The notes beneath the pieces were generated by a model. It did no database searches, was not told the origin of the DNA, and saw only the letters and a list, made by a program, of their open reading frames with translations. A stretch of DNA of 64,000 nucleotides, taken from Globodera rostochiensis (lineage: Eukaryota; Nematoda; Chromadorea; Rhabditida; Heteroderidae). The stretch spans positions 496,001 through 560,000 of the forward strand of contig JAEVLN010000034.1 of the NCBI GenBank assembly GCA_018350325.1, read 5' to 3'. The position numbers and the translations under genes are program-made. Shown here piece by piece: positions 35,754 to 48,649 of the stretch (positions are counted from its first letter, which is position 1; each line of letters begins with the position of its first letter).

Positions 35754-38700
35754 TCACATCGCACTGAATCCACCAACTTCATCCGCCAGATTGTATAGGA
35801 ATTTCGGCCCGAAGTTTGCTCCTAACATGTCATCAACCAAGTACACCGTCGCGCAAGGGTATAGATTTTTGGGCAGGCTCGCAACTGACAAAATGGACGA
35901 GCCATCTAAAAAAACAGTTGAGTGGTGTTTGTGTCTGGATCGGGGATCCGGGCCAGGGATGTGCAAAATACAAAAAAATGCTATTTTGGGTGATCTTTGG
36001 TTTTAAAAATCAAAATTTTTTCTAACTAAAAATTGTACCCCTATAAAACTTTTCTCGGACCAAATGCACACCAAAGATCGATTTAATTTTTTTTTTCTGG
36101 TAGGAGAGCCCTCGGGAACAAAATTTTAAATTTTGACACAATTTGTTGGAAAATTTTCGGAATACCGGTGGTTCTCAAAATGTAACATACACCATTCGAC
36201 TCCATTCTAAGCCGAACTCATGAATCCTTAAATTTTTTTGGCGGAAACCACTTTGAAGTAAGTTATCAGTAGGTGGGGCGAGACTCCGGGCTCCGGAAGA
36301 AGTCCGCGCGTGCCCGCTCCGCGGGTCCCCGCGCGCTCCCCCCCCCCCCCCCCCCCCAGTGTGGCGCCTCGTCAGGCTTCTTCCTCTGCCCTCCGTCTCG
36401 CCCCATTAAAAAACCGCTTTAAATTCTCAATCTTTATTTCTATCGACAAATTCGTACTATTGCTAATTTCATTTTTTAATCAGTGGCCAACTGAGTCCTC
36501 ACTGGAAAAGACACTTCAGTCCCGGGCTTATAACATGCTTCAATGGGGTTTCCGCCAAAAAAATTTTTACGGATTCGTGCGTTAGGCTTAGCGTCCACAA
36601 CCAAAATTTTAAAATACGGCAATAAATTCCTGATTAATGGCCATCTTTAAGAGGTGCATTTTCATCCCCGTCCCCGGCGGGGATGAGACCGGGAATCCAC
36701 ATTTTCGGGGATGTGCAAACCGGGGAACGGGGATGAAAAAACCAGAGATCCCCGGTTTTTCCCGTCCCCGCCCGGCTGCAACCCTATCTCAAACGTACCC
36801 AAGCGCCTTCCATTCAAAGTGAAGAAGACTTCCTGAGTGTTAAAATTCAGTCCACACCCAACGATGTCGTTGCGACTGAATTCGTCGTACGTGTTCTGGA
36901 CGCATCGGTTGCTGTGCCAGAAAGTGCCGTTGCTGCCGTAGCCAAAGCTGTTCTGCCCTTGCCCAACAAATTCGTCAAATCGCAAGGACTTCGTTGCAAA
37001 CCCAACGCCGAGAAAACTATACAAAAATAAAGGAAATTGCGCAATTCGTTTATCCCCAGCAGCAGAGGAAACCATTTTTCGGGGCGACTCCGACTGTTTA
37101 ACCCGGAAAATATTAGTGATGCACGTCGGTCTCGAGTCGTAGGGGGGGGGGGGGGTGCATTTTGGGGGGTTTATTATTGTACAATTATCGTACGCAATTT
37201 TTTTCAAATTTCAAAATTTTTAAAGTGTTTGGAAATGGAAGGAGTCCGGCGATGCCGAGAGGCGCCGCCGGTAAAATGTTTTGACTTTTTTGATGAAATT
37301 TGTTAAGAAAATTGGCCCGAAAATGATCAAGGTTTGCCTCGGAAATTGCGGTTGAATTTTTACACGATTTTTATAATTTTAAAAGTCTCGGTATCGAGTC
37401 TCGAGTCTCGGTAAATTTTGGTTCTCGTGCATCACTAGAAAATATCCCGCCGCCGGCGAGGACGCAACAATAATTAAAATTGTAAATAAATAGATTCTTG
37501 CTGATTTTTTGTAACTTTTTTAGCATTTTTGTCGGTGGATGGTGGCTGGCTGCCAATAAGTGTCGCCGGAAAGAAAATTCATAATTTTTTGTTCAGAAAA
37601 TTCGTCCTGATAATAGCATCTTAACAGACGACTGGTCACACCCCCCCCCCCCCCCGAAAAACCCCCTGACCCCGCAATTCTCCACCCCGACGTCGAGGTC
37701 TCAACCCGACTTTGAAACGAGTAAAAGAACAAACATTTTAAAATACATATAAACAAAAGTTCTTACAAAAAATAAATTATAGAACGGACCTGAATAAGGA
37801 CAAATCTTAAAAATAAGGACAGATGGCAACCCTCCGACTTAACCTCGTTTTTTTATGATTTGGTAAATGGATGGTTCGAATACCGAAAAGTTTTCAGACA
37901 TCGAATCGTACTAAAAGCCCTCGCGCTATTCATAAGCGCTTTTTTTGCCTACCTTCTTTCGTTGTGTACATATAGCAGAACTTCGTAGTAAAAAATGCCG
38001 TACTGAATGGGCACCATCGATTCAGCCCGGAAGGAGCGAAAACCTGAAAGCACCTTGATTTATAAAACAAAAGGTTTGGCTTCAATTCAATTTCATTTGT
38101 TAATAACCATAATTTTAAATTGCGGGAATTTCAAAAGGTTACGGGACGGCAATCCCCTACGGGATTCCCGCGTTTTTCCCGCTTATGCAAAAATCCCGCC
38201 GAATTAGAATAAATAATTTTTTGTTCAAAAATACAATTTTTTTTTTGAGAACTTTTGGGGATGGGGTCGGGCGGTGCCGCTAGGCGCCGCCTTTGAAAAA
38301 CATTTGAAAATTTTAACTGTTTTTGTGATAAAAATTAGTCCAAAAAAATTGTTATATTTTTTGAACACTTCATATTTGCAGGAACGGGAAAAGGACTACA
38401 AAAAAAAATTTCGGGAACGGGAATTTTGAAAGTTACGGGACGAAGAATCCCGAAAACAATTCGAATAGATGAGATTATCCCGGCGGCGATCATTTCAGTG
38501 CCCACACTCCAGTGCCGCACACTTCAGTGCCGGACACTTCAGTGCCGCACACTTCAGTGCCGCACACTTCAGTGCCGGACACTTCAGTGCCGGACACTTC
38601 AGTGCCGCACACTTCAGTGCCGGACACTTCAGTGCCGCACACTTCAGTGCCGGACACACTTCAGTGCTAGCAATTGAAAGGCTTCAACTTTCTTTAAACT

Positions 38701-41700
38701 CAACCAAATCAAACAATCAAGATGTCATTGGAAGGCTCTAAATAAGAAGTATCGTATAAAAAAAAGCCAAGGCGGTTCAATTCGTTTTTAAGAAGTTCAA
38801 CGTGAAAAAACACCCAAAATCAGTCCTTTTCATCAGTTTTATTGCAATAACTTTTTTACGAATTTTCTAATTGACTAGCGTTGGCTTAACAATAGCTTTT
38901 AAAAGCTTAGAGCTTTCCAATGACATCTTGATTGTTTGATTTTGTTGAGTTTAAAAAAAGTTATAGCCTTTGGCACTGAAGTGTGGGCACTGAAGTGATG
39001 CGTACCCAGATTACGGTACACCTCGATTGGGCGCGGCACGATTCGGCGCCGAAGTTTGAAACGTTATAACTTTGTTCAAAGTCAACCAAACATTCTTGGT
39101 ATCATTCGAAAGCATGTAATAAGTAGAAGCTTACAAAGTCAAAAGCTAAGCGATTCGATTTAAACAAAGAAAGTTATGGCATCATAACTAAAAGTTGGCA
39201 CGAAAAATGGAAATTTTCAAAGATTTTAAGCTATAATTTTTTTTTAAAAAGACGAATCAGTTAGCTTTAGCTTGATCAAAGGTTCAGCATACTAAGAGCT
39301 TTCGAATGATACCAAGTATGTTTGGTTTGGTTGATTTTTAACTAAGTTATAACGAAAAACTTGTCGGCGCCGAATCGTGCCGCGCCGAATCGTGCCGCGC
39401 CGAATCGTGCCGCGCCGAATCGTGCGCGCCCAATCGTGGTGCTCCGCCAGATTATCCTCCTTCTTCTACCTTCGCCTTGTCCATGGCATTGCACAACTGT
39501 AAAATCGGGCTTGATGAGGAAGATATCCGGGTGGCGATCATTTAAATTCCAACGGTTGGATGAATTGGTCAGACATCTGCTGGAAGCGATGATGAGATGG
39601 GGGGGGGGGGGGGAGAAAGATCCGCATGTAATATTAATTAAATTAAAATGTTGTAAATCTATTTTTTATTTATTTTTTTACAACAATAATTAGGGCTAAT
39701 ATGGCTTTCTCTTTATATTGACCGACCGCTGATGCTCCAGTCCAACTGTTTTCGCCTGCTGATCGATTTGGAGCTGAGAAAAACGATTAACAACTGAAAA
39801 CGTGAAAACAAATTGAAAAACATTTTTCGACAATTTGCTAATTTTGGTCTTTTTATTAAAGTAAATTAAAATAAATAAATATGCCAAAGCCCTGCTTTAA
39901 AACTGTTAATCTGTCTTCAATATTAGGATTCTTTCACTGCTCAATCCCAGCGGCTCTATTGAAGGGCGGCGTGGTGTAAGTGCAAAGATGTAGCCGGATG
40001 CCAACTCCGGCATGCCACGCCAAAATGTCCGGAAATCCGGATCCGGCAAATTTCGAAATCGTTTAAATTTTATTTGTTTTCTTTTTTCTGATAATTTTTT
40101 TCGCCCTTCCGGGATGTAGTTTTTTGGAACAATTTTCCTACGGATTTTGCCAAAAAGTGCGGCACCCGGTTACATTCCTGGCGCAGTGCGGCGCTCTACT
40201 AGCATTTCTGTCCGGGGGCAACCGAGTATGCTGGTTCAAATCCAATGGCACTTTTATAGCAGCTAATGGGGGGGCGGGCATTGATCAAAGAGGGTCTTCA
40301 TCAGAAAATCCGAGTCCCGTTAGCTTTTTGCCAGAATAATTGGCACACTTACCGTCCACGCCGGTCTCGTCCGTGAATTCTGAAAAATTGGTTTTAAATC
40401 TTTAAAACACATAATGTTGCCGATTTTAATGGTTAATCCTAACCAACCATTTTCACTTTGTGTGCCGTTAACATTGAAGCTGTCGGTTGAAGTCAGAGTC
40501 GTCAGGGGAGTCCCCAGCTGCTGAGTGTGATTTGCATTCATAATCAGAAATATGTTTATCAGTAAAAAATATTAACAAATGGTTGGCTCAATTGGTGGCA
40601 ATTAAAATAATGGCGGAAACAATGGCACCGGGCCGTATCCACCCGTGTCTCATATCCGTCCGTATTCGGATATATCCGCGGATATCCGGATGCTAGTCAG
40701 GGATGGGGGCGGAAATTTATTTAAAAAAAAAACGGGAAACGGAAAAAAAAGGATCAACACAACAACGGAAAAATCAAATGAATTCAAATAATGAAATATT
40801 CACTTTTAAAAATTTTTGAAGGTTATCATTTCTTGCTTCAGCGGTCATCTAAAGCCTATTTTAAGCTTTAAGAGTGGGGGTATTTTGATTTTTGTTAAGA
40901 AAATGGTCCGAAAACTGCAGAAATTAGTCAACTTTAGGCTTTTAGTGTCGGCCCGGCGGTGCCGATAGGCGCCGCCGGAAGAAATTGAAGTTTTAAGGCA
41001 TTTTGGTAAGAAACTTTGCCTGAAATTTCGCCAAAATCACCCGTTTTATCATTTAATTTCCCATTAAAGTCCAAATAATTAACTGCATTTTTTGGATATT
41101 TCTGACTTACCTATACTGGAATGGTGCAGAACCGAATGAATTATACCCAAACTCCTCCCGTCGAGCTGAGCACAAAACCCAAAAAATTCTTGCTAAAAGC
41201 AACTATGAGTTATAAGCTCTGGACTGAAGTGCCACTTTCACTTGGGACTCAGTTGTCAAATATACTGTAATGCTTAATAATTAGGGCCACGATTTATATG
41301 GACAAAAAATCTCGAAATATGGCCATAAAATATGGATGAACAAAAAAGGGGCAAGATTTCCTTCTTGAAGTAATAATTTTAATGGTGCATTTTTAGAAAA
41401 TTTCGAAAAAATCGTTTTTGGGGATGCATTTTTTGAAATTTTAAAAAGTCGATACTTAGGGGTGTATTTTTCGTTTTTATTGCATTTTTGTTAAGGAATT
41501 TTTGAAAAATAGCGAAATATGGATATATGGAATATGGATAAAAATCGCGAAATATGGAAAAATATGGAAAATATGGATTGTAAAATGGGCTCTAGAAGCT
41601 CCAACCAAAGTTAAAAACACTATTTATGTTATTTATACGCTGTTCCGAGTGCGCAAAAAAAATATGGATTTCCATATAAATCGTGGCCCTATTAATAATA

Positions 41701-42721
41701 GTTAATTTTTTTCTTCTTTTAAAGTATGTAGATTTAAAGCTTCTTCACGCATTATTTTAGTATTTTTGAAAAGTTGAATAAATTTGAAAAAAGCCTCTAG
41801 CCAGGCCAACTCATCGCCACTCAGGCTCAGCACCGCCATTTGAGCGCTAGTTCAGCGCGCATATCGCATATTTTTATGTGCGAGCTCAATGGTTGCGTCA
41901 TTTTTTGCAAATTACTAAAAGTTTATCTTTAAAAATGGATAATTTTACGAAAACGGCCTGAAATAAATCTTTTTAGGGTGCATTTTCACTGGTTGTTAAT
42001 CAGCTCGTTAGACAACCAAGATGCCCCCCCCCCATTTTATTTTGACCGCATTTTGAATTTTTAAGATTTGACCTTCCAAGATCAGAACATTTATTCCTTA
42101 TGAATAAGAACAAAGGGGGGTAATTAATAGTTAAGATGATGCCCCCCCCCCCATTTTTCAAAAAAAATAAAATTATTAAAAGATTTTTCGAGGGCGTAGA
42201 GTCCGAATCTGATCTCTATTTGACCAATTTCGAACCCCGGACTGTTATACGATCATTATTTGCCTTTTTCAAAAATTGTTCGAATCGGGCCCTGAGCTCG
42301 AAATCGGTCAAAATAGAGGTTAGATTCGGACTCTACGCCCTCGAATGCCCCTAGAAACACATTTTTATCAACTTTAAAACTAATTTCAATTTTTTTTTTT
42401 TGAAAATAGGGGGGTACCATCTTAACTATTACCCAAAGGTGAACCCTGCATTACTTCGTTGTTGCTTCCGGCAAGAAAATTTTCGAATTCGGGCTCAGAA
42501 GCAGGGCGGCCAAATTGCCCTCATTTGATGGCAAATGCCATAATTTTGGAAATTTTCCATATTTCCACACTTGCCATATTTTTGAACTTTTTGAAAAATT
42601 CTCATTTTTTTAATGAATGTGAGAATTCCCGAAAATAGTGCTCCTTACTTGCTTAAGTTTTGGGGTTCAAATTTCTTAAAAAATTCTAAAATTTCCCAAC
42701 TGCGCCTATCGGCACCGCCGA

Positions 42722-42753
<32 letters not shown>

Positions 42754-45700
42754 CCTCCTCCCAGAAGTGGAGCAGAATTTTCAAAAAAACAAATAGGTAG
42801 TTTTTTTGAAAATTCCTTAACTGCCATAAAAATGCCATATTTTTGACCCCTCGATGCCACCGTTGCCATATTTTGTCTCAAATGAGTTGGCCGCCCTGCT
42901 CAGAAGGGCGAGAGGAGTTGATTGGTATAATTCATTCGGTTTTGCGCCATTCCAACAGTATAAGGCAGAAAAATCCCCTTGATTGAACTGAAAATCTTGT
43001 TATTCATTTATTTACCATAGTTTAGAGTTCAAAATTAAACAAAATAAACCAATCTACATAGTAAGTGCCATAGAAGACAGAGTTCAAGCAGTTCAAAGCA
43101 TTTACAAAGATTGCGAAACTGGCAAAAGTGTGTATAACTTTATTGATTTTGAAAGGACTTTTGCAGTGGAAGAAATGGGCGATGTCCATCATTCCCTGCC
43201 GACCAAGCCATTAGAAATGTTGAGAAAAAAAGAAGAATAAACAAATGGCGTCGTTTTGGGTCGGTCACATATCATCCACTCACTTAGGTATGCGAATTTA
43301 CAACAAAAAAAATTGTCACGCATTTTGATGTGATTAATAGAGATTTCATTTTTTTGAATTTTCAGGTTTAACCCCCTTTTTTGCGAACAGGGTTGACATA
43401 AGAAGCCCGGCGAAAAATTTTAGAATTAGAGCAACTTTTGGTACTTTTCCGTTTGGGGGCCGCACATTCTAATTTTTAAAAAAGGCAACAAAAAGCTAAA
43501 TTCTGAGAGTTATCCGGGGGGTTATCAGTAGTGTTCGGTTGGTACGGGAAAGTACCGACGCTTTTTCGGTATTCAGGTTTCGGTACTTTACCGAAAATCC
43601 GGTATCAAAAATTGGCCGGGCCCGGACTTTGTCAAAAAATTTAAACGCACCTCCAATAATTGGCCAGAATTTGTTTGGCCCTGTTGACCAGCAGCCGTCC
43701 CCAATTCTTCGCCGCCCTTTTCCGCCACTTCAAAAGTGCCGCCGTTTCCCGTCACTTCAAAAGTGCCGCCGTTTCCCGCCACTTCAAAAGTGCCGCCGCC
43801 ACGCTCGGCCGCCAAAATGTCCACAAACTCGAAACTGGCTTCCAAAATCGGCGAATCCATCGAATTCGGCAAGTAAAAAGCAAATTCTTTAGAAGGCACA
43901 AATTAACAAAAGTGCCCAACAAATGTTCTGAAAACTTTTTTCAAAGAAGCAGACCAATTTATAATGATAAAAAAGATAAATAAATACAAATTCACAAAGA
44001 ATTAATAATGATTTTTATAAATGTTGACTTATAAATGGAGAGGACGCGGACGACAACATTCAGTGAGGGCAATTTCTCATATAATCTCATAAATTTGAGT
44101 CTTTTATTTGCTCCCAGCAAAATATTTGCTCAAAAAATGTGGGAAATGGATGACTAAGTCTGTCGATTAACCGAAATTTTTCGGTTAATCGAACCGAAGT
44201 TTTCGGTTTTCCTGACCAAATGTCCGGAAACTCCATTTCCCAGACGATTTTTATAGGGGGTGCATTTTCACTTTTTGTTAGAGTAGGTCGGGACCGGGAT
44301 CCCGACCGGGACCGGTCGGGAAATACCCGGTTTTTGAAATTCCGACCCCGATTCCGGTCCCGGTTTTTGAAAAATCGGAATCCCGGATCCCGTCCCGGTC
44401 GGACCGGGACTAACCGGGAAAAAAGTACACCCCCTAAGGATGTGATTTTGAGCGCGGAAATTTGTTTTGCTTGTGGTGTAGTGGTGAGTGGTTTCGGCAT
44501 TTGAATAATTATGCATTTTTAGAAGAGAACATTTTTTGATCTTTAAATGTGCACCTCGTCATCCCCGTAAACCCGGCACGGAATCCAAACCCCGGAAAAT
44601 GCCCGGTTTCCAAGCCAAAACGCCAGCCACTGCTGAACCAGATCAGAATCTGATCACTAGGCTCGGATTTATATGCACATAAAATTTTGAAATGTGCGCA
44701 TAAATCTGACTGCACCTGCTCCGCTAGCCATGGTGCGTCGATCCTCTCATCAAGCCGTGTCCGATTGACCTCCCCAAATGAATTAATTCACCGACCTTGC
44801 CTGACATCACCAGAAGCAACTTGCTTTTGAGTTTTTTTCGTGTTTTTCGTGTCCAGGAGTCAGGTTCGGTGAAGAATGTCTCTCCTCTGCTCGGGCAGCC
44901 TCGTTGCCTTTAAAGCGAGAGTTGTTTACCCTATCTCATCGGCTGCTACGGAATAAGTCAGTGCCCAAAAAGCCCTCAAAATTTTATTTTATTATTTTTT
45001 TCTGATCATTTTTTCATCCTTCCGCGATGCATTTTTTGGACCATTTTCATTCAAAATTTTTCGGCGGCGCCTATGGGTACCTCCGATTCGACCCACCCCC
45101 TCCATGAAAAATCCTGCCGATTTTTGTAAATTTCCGGATTTTTTTTGCCAAAAGCCGAAATCTTGATTTCGTAACCAAAAATGTCCAGATGAAAAAAAAT
45201 ACAATTTCTTAGTCGCCAACAAGGTGTTTTTAGTGTTATTCGTAGGCGTAGAATCCTAATCTGATTTTCTTTTCAAAGTTGCAAACCTTTGACCCAAATT
45301 CGAACAATTTTTGCAAAAACTCAACTTTGATAACGGTAAAAAACGAATTGTTGCTCCGGACCCAAAAAACCCAAAATTTTCATTTTACTATTTTTCTGAT
45401 CATTTTTTCACCCTTCCGCGATGCATTTTAAGTCCGGAATCCTGAATTAACGGTAAAAACGATTCGTTGCTTACTTCCCTTAATTGTTCGAATTTAGGAT
45501 CAGGGGATTGGAATCGGATCAAAGGACACATGCTAAAACGGACACAGATTGGAGACTACGCACGAAATTGTACCAAAATTTTGTTTGACCGAGACTATAC
45601 TGCTTAAAAAAATTGCTTTCTCTGCAAAGACCCAAAACCCTATTTAAGATTCTAAAAACAAAACAAAAAATTAAACCGACTCGGGTAAACGTCTGCGCGC

Positions 45701-45821
45701 AATCTTTGTTCAGCCAACTGGAACACGTGTGAGATAATTCGTGAATGGCGACCTTGGCATCCAACTGCAGGTTTTTTCGCGAAGCCTCCCTCAATTGTTG
45801 GAAAATCTGCGTCTTTTGCGC
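35754..45821 (-). CDS. SPRY-domain protein with novel N-terminal region (5' end not found)
   Basis: Minus-strand exons: 45821-45677, 43886-43651, 40520-40448, 40379-40353, 39773-39727, 39579-39470, 38043-37953, 37016-36799, 35905-35754. All junctions agree in phase except 40353 to 39773, where a small exon is probably missing. The N-terminal part is helical (FQQLREASRKNLQLDAK), then carries three copies of GGTFEV plus a Gly/Gln tail. The last four exons are a complete SPRY domain: NRWNLNDRHPDIFLIKPDF, FRSFRAESMVPIQYGIFYY, FLGVGFATKS, FGYGSNGTFW, DIVGCGLNFNTQEVFFTLNG, and finally YPCATVYLVDDMLGANFGP. The order and motifs match RanBPM-type SPRY proteins, the fold expanded as SPRYSEC effectors in cyst nematodes. 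I see no signal peptide, so an effector role is unproven. SPRY domains bind protein partners. Confidence 0.75.
37114..37437. mobile_element. hAT-like MITE (TAGTGATGCACG ends) in a SPRY gene intron
   Basis: Ends TAGTGATGCACG and CGTGCATCACTA; identical 8-bp flanks GAAAATAT at 37106-37113 and 37438-37445. It carries the GC hairpin at 37246-37271. Confidence 0.9.
38487..39002. mobile_element. Foldback element 1 (CACTTCAGTGCC repeats at one end)
   Basis: The outer ends TTCAGTGCCCACA and TGTGGGCACTGAA are inverted. Inside, TCAAGATGTCATTGGAAGGC (38719) faces GCTTTCCAATGACATCTTGA. The left arm holds a 15-bp tandem array (GCACACTTCAGTGCC / GGACACTTCAGTGCC) at 38510-38665. Confidence 0.75.
39007..39450. 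mobile_element. Foldback element 2 (CGCCGAATCGTGC repeats)
   Basis: The left TCGATTGGGCGCGGCACGAT faces its complement at the right end. ACCAAACATTCTTGGTATCA near 39090 faces GATACCAAGTATGTTTGGT. The right arm has four copies of the 15-bp unit GCCGCGCCGAATCGT. It lies directly beside element 1 and shares its plan and inner motif. Confidence 0.75.
41282..41691. mobile_element. hAT-like MITE (TAGGGCCACGATTTATATGG ends)
   Basis: 20-bp perfect inverted ends; identical 8-bp flanks TTAATAAT at 41274-41281 and 41692-41699. The interior repeats AAATATGG motifs. Confidence 0.93.
42119..42433. mobile_element. MITE of the GGTAAT...AAGATG family
   Basis: Same plan as the element at 2337, including the CCCCCC run and the inner CGAACCCCGGAC palindrome. 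Flanks CAAAGGGG (42111-42118) and CAAAGGTG (42434-42441) agree at 7 of 8 bases. Confidence 0.75.
42502..42898. mobile_element. hAT-like MITE (CAGGGCGGCCAA ends)
   Basis: Ends CAGGGCGGCCAA and TTGGCCGCCCTG; identical 8-bp flanks CTCAGAAG at 42494-42501 and 42899-42906. It contains a partial GC hairpin (42702-42720) next to a 30-base C run. Confidence 0.93.
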
Positions 45822-46710
45822 CTATTACGAGTCGATCGAGGCATGTAGCGGCGCTAACAGGAAGGTGAACGGAGAATTGTCTTTTCAGCTAAAAAATTTT
45901 TTTTACAAATTATTGAGCATTTTGATGATTTTTTATGTACTAACTTCTAGACTCGGATTTTTAGGGACTAAAATACGTGTATAGAGGCATACATATAATA
46001 GCGACTAATAACCCACAAAATAGGGACTAAAAACGCCCAAAATTGGGAGAGAACCCGCCCAAAAAAGTTGTAAACGGTTCTAGTAGAATGTATTACTCGT
46101 CCCAAAGACTTTACACGTCTTAATACATCCTTGTGGCTAAGAGCCGCATTTCCCGTGGTCTATCTAAACTGCATTTTAGCCAAAAATCTTTCGAGACGCG
46201 TTAAATTCATGGGACGGTAAGTCAACTAGAACCTTAAAAACAACAAAAATTGCGAATTAGGAAAATTTTCAAAAGCTCAAAATAGTGATTTATAGGGGCT
46301 AAAAAGTCTATCTAATTCAAACACTTTTTGAAATGAATGCTATTTTTTGGGCTTCTCTCGGCAAGAGTCGTTCACAACAAAACAAAAAGTTTAAAATCTA
46401 AAAATCCACGCTTTATGGTTTCCATTTTTGCTACTTTTTTGTATGACTTTTGAACAATTTGTTTCCGCTTGCGTGGATGAAATGTTTGGCGTACCGTCAC
46501 TCAGACATTAAACAATTTAAACAATTCTGAACTTTTCAATATCCATTTTTTTAATTTGAATGTTTTCAGCCGCTAATGAACATCAGTTGCCGCCCGCCGT
46601 GCCAGCTTTTTGATTTTTTGTATTTGGCATAGTCGGGATTTTGTTTTTGATCAACTTTGAAACCAGGAGAACAGAGCGTGTTTAATTGAATTTTTGGTTG
46701 CAAATCACTT

Positions 46711-47272
46711 ACCGTATATACCCTTTTAATTACCCATGGGTAATTATTTTTCAACCCAGTGGGTAATTATTAGAAGGGTGAGTACTTATTAGAGGGTGGG
46801 TAGTTATTTTTCAACTTGTTTGGCGATTCTATGTTTATCTATCACGAAAATTCTTCACTTTTTCCTAGAGTTGGCCGGGTTCGGGATTTTTGGTAAAAAC
46901 CGGGATCGGGATTGACTGGGACCACGAAAGCCGGGATCGGGATCAGCATGTTGATCGGGACCGGGATCGGGATTTCGACTTTTCAAAAACCGGGATCAAG
47001 ATTCCAAAAACCGGGATAATCTTGCCAGACCGATCCCGACCGGGATCCCGGCCAACTCTACTTTTTCCACACAATTTCCATACTTAGGTAAGCTGGCGAA
47101 AAAGGCGATAAAATTGGATTCAAAATGTTAAAAATAGCGATTACATATTGGACAGTGGGTAATTATTAAAGGGTGGGTAGTTATTAGAGGGTGGGTAATT
47201 ATTTTTCAACTCCCTCCTAGAGTAGGTAATTATTAGAGGGTGGGTAAATTAAAAGAGCATATACCGGTGCGC
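46711..47272. mobile_element. Inverted-repeat element with nested MITE
   Basis: The left TACCGTATATACCCTTTTAA faces TTAAAAGAGCATATACCGGT at the right. The interior has several GGGTAATTATTAGAGGGTGG copies. It is split by the element at 46866-47060. Confidence 0.6.
46866..47060. mobile_element. 195-bp hAT-like MITE (TAGAGTTGGCCGGG ends)
   Basis: Ends TAGAGTTGGCCGGG and CCCGGCCAACTCTA; identical 8-bp flanks CTTTTTCC at 46858-46865 and 47061-47068. The interior is rich in ACCGGGATCGGGAT. A truncated relative lies at 13020-13170; starts of others are visible at 44280 and 55172. Confidence 0.92.
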
Positions 47273-47483
47273 AACCCTGGGCCCAAAACATCGATTATTC
47301 ACTCTCGCGTTCCTTTGCCTGCTGTGCTTCAACGACCCACGCCCAAAAAAAACACTCAAATTTTGCAATTATGACAAAAAACTTAATTTCTATACTTTTT
47401 TATTCGGCCTCTAGTCTCTTTTTTAGTAATTTTCAAATTTTTTTAATATTTTGAATAAAAATAGTAAATTTGGTTTTAATTAG

Positions 47484-48148
47484 TAGGGCCCGGATTTATA
47501 TTGACTAAAAAACGCGAAATATTGACTTAAAATATTGACCAAAAAACCCCAAAATGTTGACGAAAAACCTCAAAAAGTTCCAAAATATTGACTAAAAATG
47601 ACCAAATCCAGTCAAATTTTGCGTAAAAACCTTCAAAAGTTGTCATTTTTTATTAATTTTCCTCTTACAATTATAAATATAATATTTTCACATGTTTTAG
47701 AAATTTTTATAAAAAATATAAATAAAAAAATTTTAGGGAGAATGTCGATCTTTGGGGGTGCATTTTTGGTCCAAGAAAAAGTCATTTTTAGGGGTGCATT
47801 TTTGGTTTGAAATTTTTTTTAATTTATAGGGTCAAATTTTGTCGTTTTTATTGCGTTTTTTGAAGAACTTTTGGGAAAAAGTGCCTGAAATATTGAATTT
47901 CTTCAAAAATTTTTCGTAAAAATGCCTAAAAATTGCATTTTTCTCAAGAAAAATGCCTAAAATATTGATTTATTACGGAAAAATGGCAAAATATTGATTT
48001 ATTCTCAAAAAAGCCAAAATATTGATTTATATTGACTAAAAAGTCGCTCTAATTGTAAAATTTTTCGAAGTGAATGCTATTTCTGGGCTTCTCTTACGAT
48101 TCCCTATTCTACAAAAAAATAGGTTAAAACCTGAAAATCCGGGCCCTA
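47484..48148. mobile_element. hAT-like MITE (TAGGGCCCGGATTT ends)
   Basis: The left TAGGGCCCGGATTT is mirrored by a right end AAAATCCGGGCCCTA; identical 8-bp flanks TTAATTAG at 47476-47483 and 48149-48156. It contains GGGCTTCTCTTACGATTCCC, a subterminal motif shared with decayed copies at 6300-6560, 29015-29490, 43380 and 45950-46420. Confidence 0.93.
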
Positions 48149-48649
48149 TTAATTAGAGTACAAAATTCAACAAAAACGCATTCAAAAATTTACCGCGTTT
48201 TATGTCATTTTTTTTTGTGGATAGTGTGGGCGGTGAAGACGAAACATCGCCGGCAGGGACGAACCCCAACTCGCTACTCCGTGTGTTAAATAGAGAAATG
48301 CAGAAAAGCGACATAGTGTTAGTCTATAAGAGAGCAGAGAAAAAAAGGACGAGTTGGGTTTTTACGCGCCAGCATCAGGCATCGGCCTACGTCCTGCTGT
48401 CGGCTCTGTCCATCCACCCATCCCCCCCCTCCCCCCCCCCACAAATCGCCATTTTCTGGGTCGGCGTTTTGCCCAACACATTCAAAATGAATGCAAAGTG
48501 ACCTCTCTTCTTGTGCGCTTTCTTAGGCATACTAACTTTTTCATTGCTTTACTTAATATTCCCAATTGTGATTTTTTTAAATCAACTCGTTTTTAAAGTC
48601 TGAATCTTTATAAAATAAAAAGTATTTTTTAAAAGAGATGGTACATAAT

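Noticed and set aside
46575..46710. Minus-strand open segment ending RQLMFISG as an upstream exon of the SPRY gene
   Set aside because: No GT or GC donor in a usable phase could be placed, and a transposon end abuts it.
46720..46750. TTTTAATTACCCA resembling the SL1 spliced-leader sequence
   Set aside because: Only a short match, located in the inverted end of a repeat element, without the rest of an SL RNA gene.
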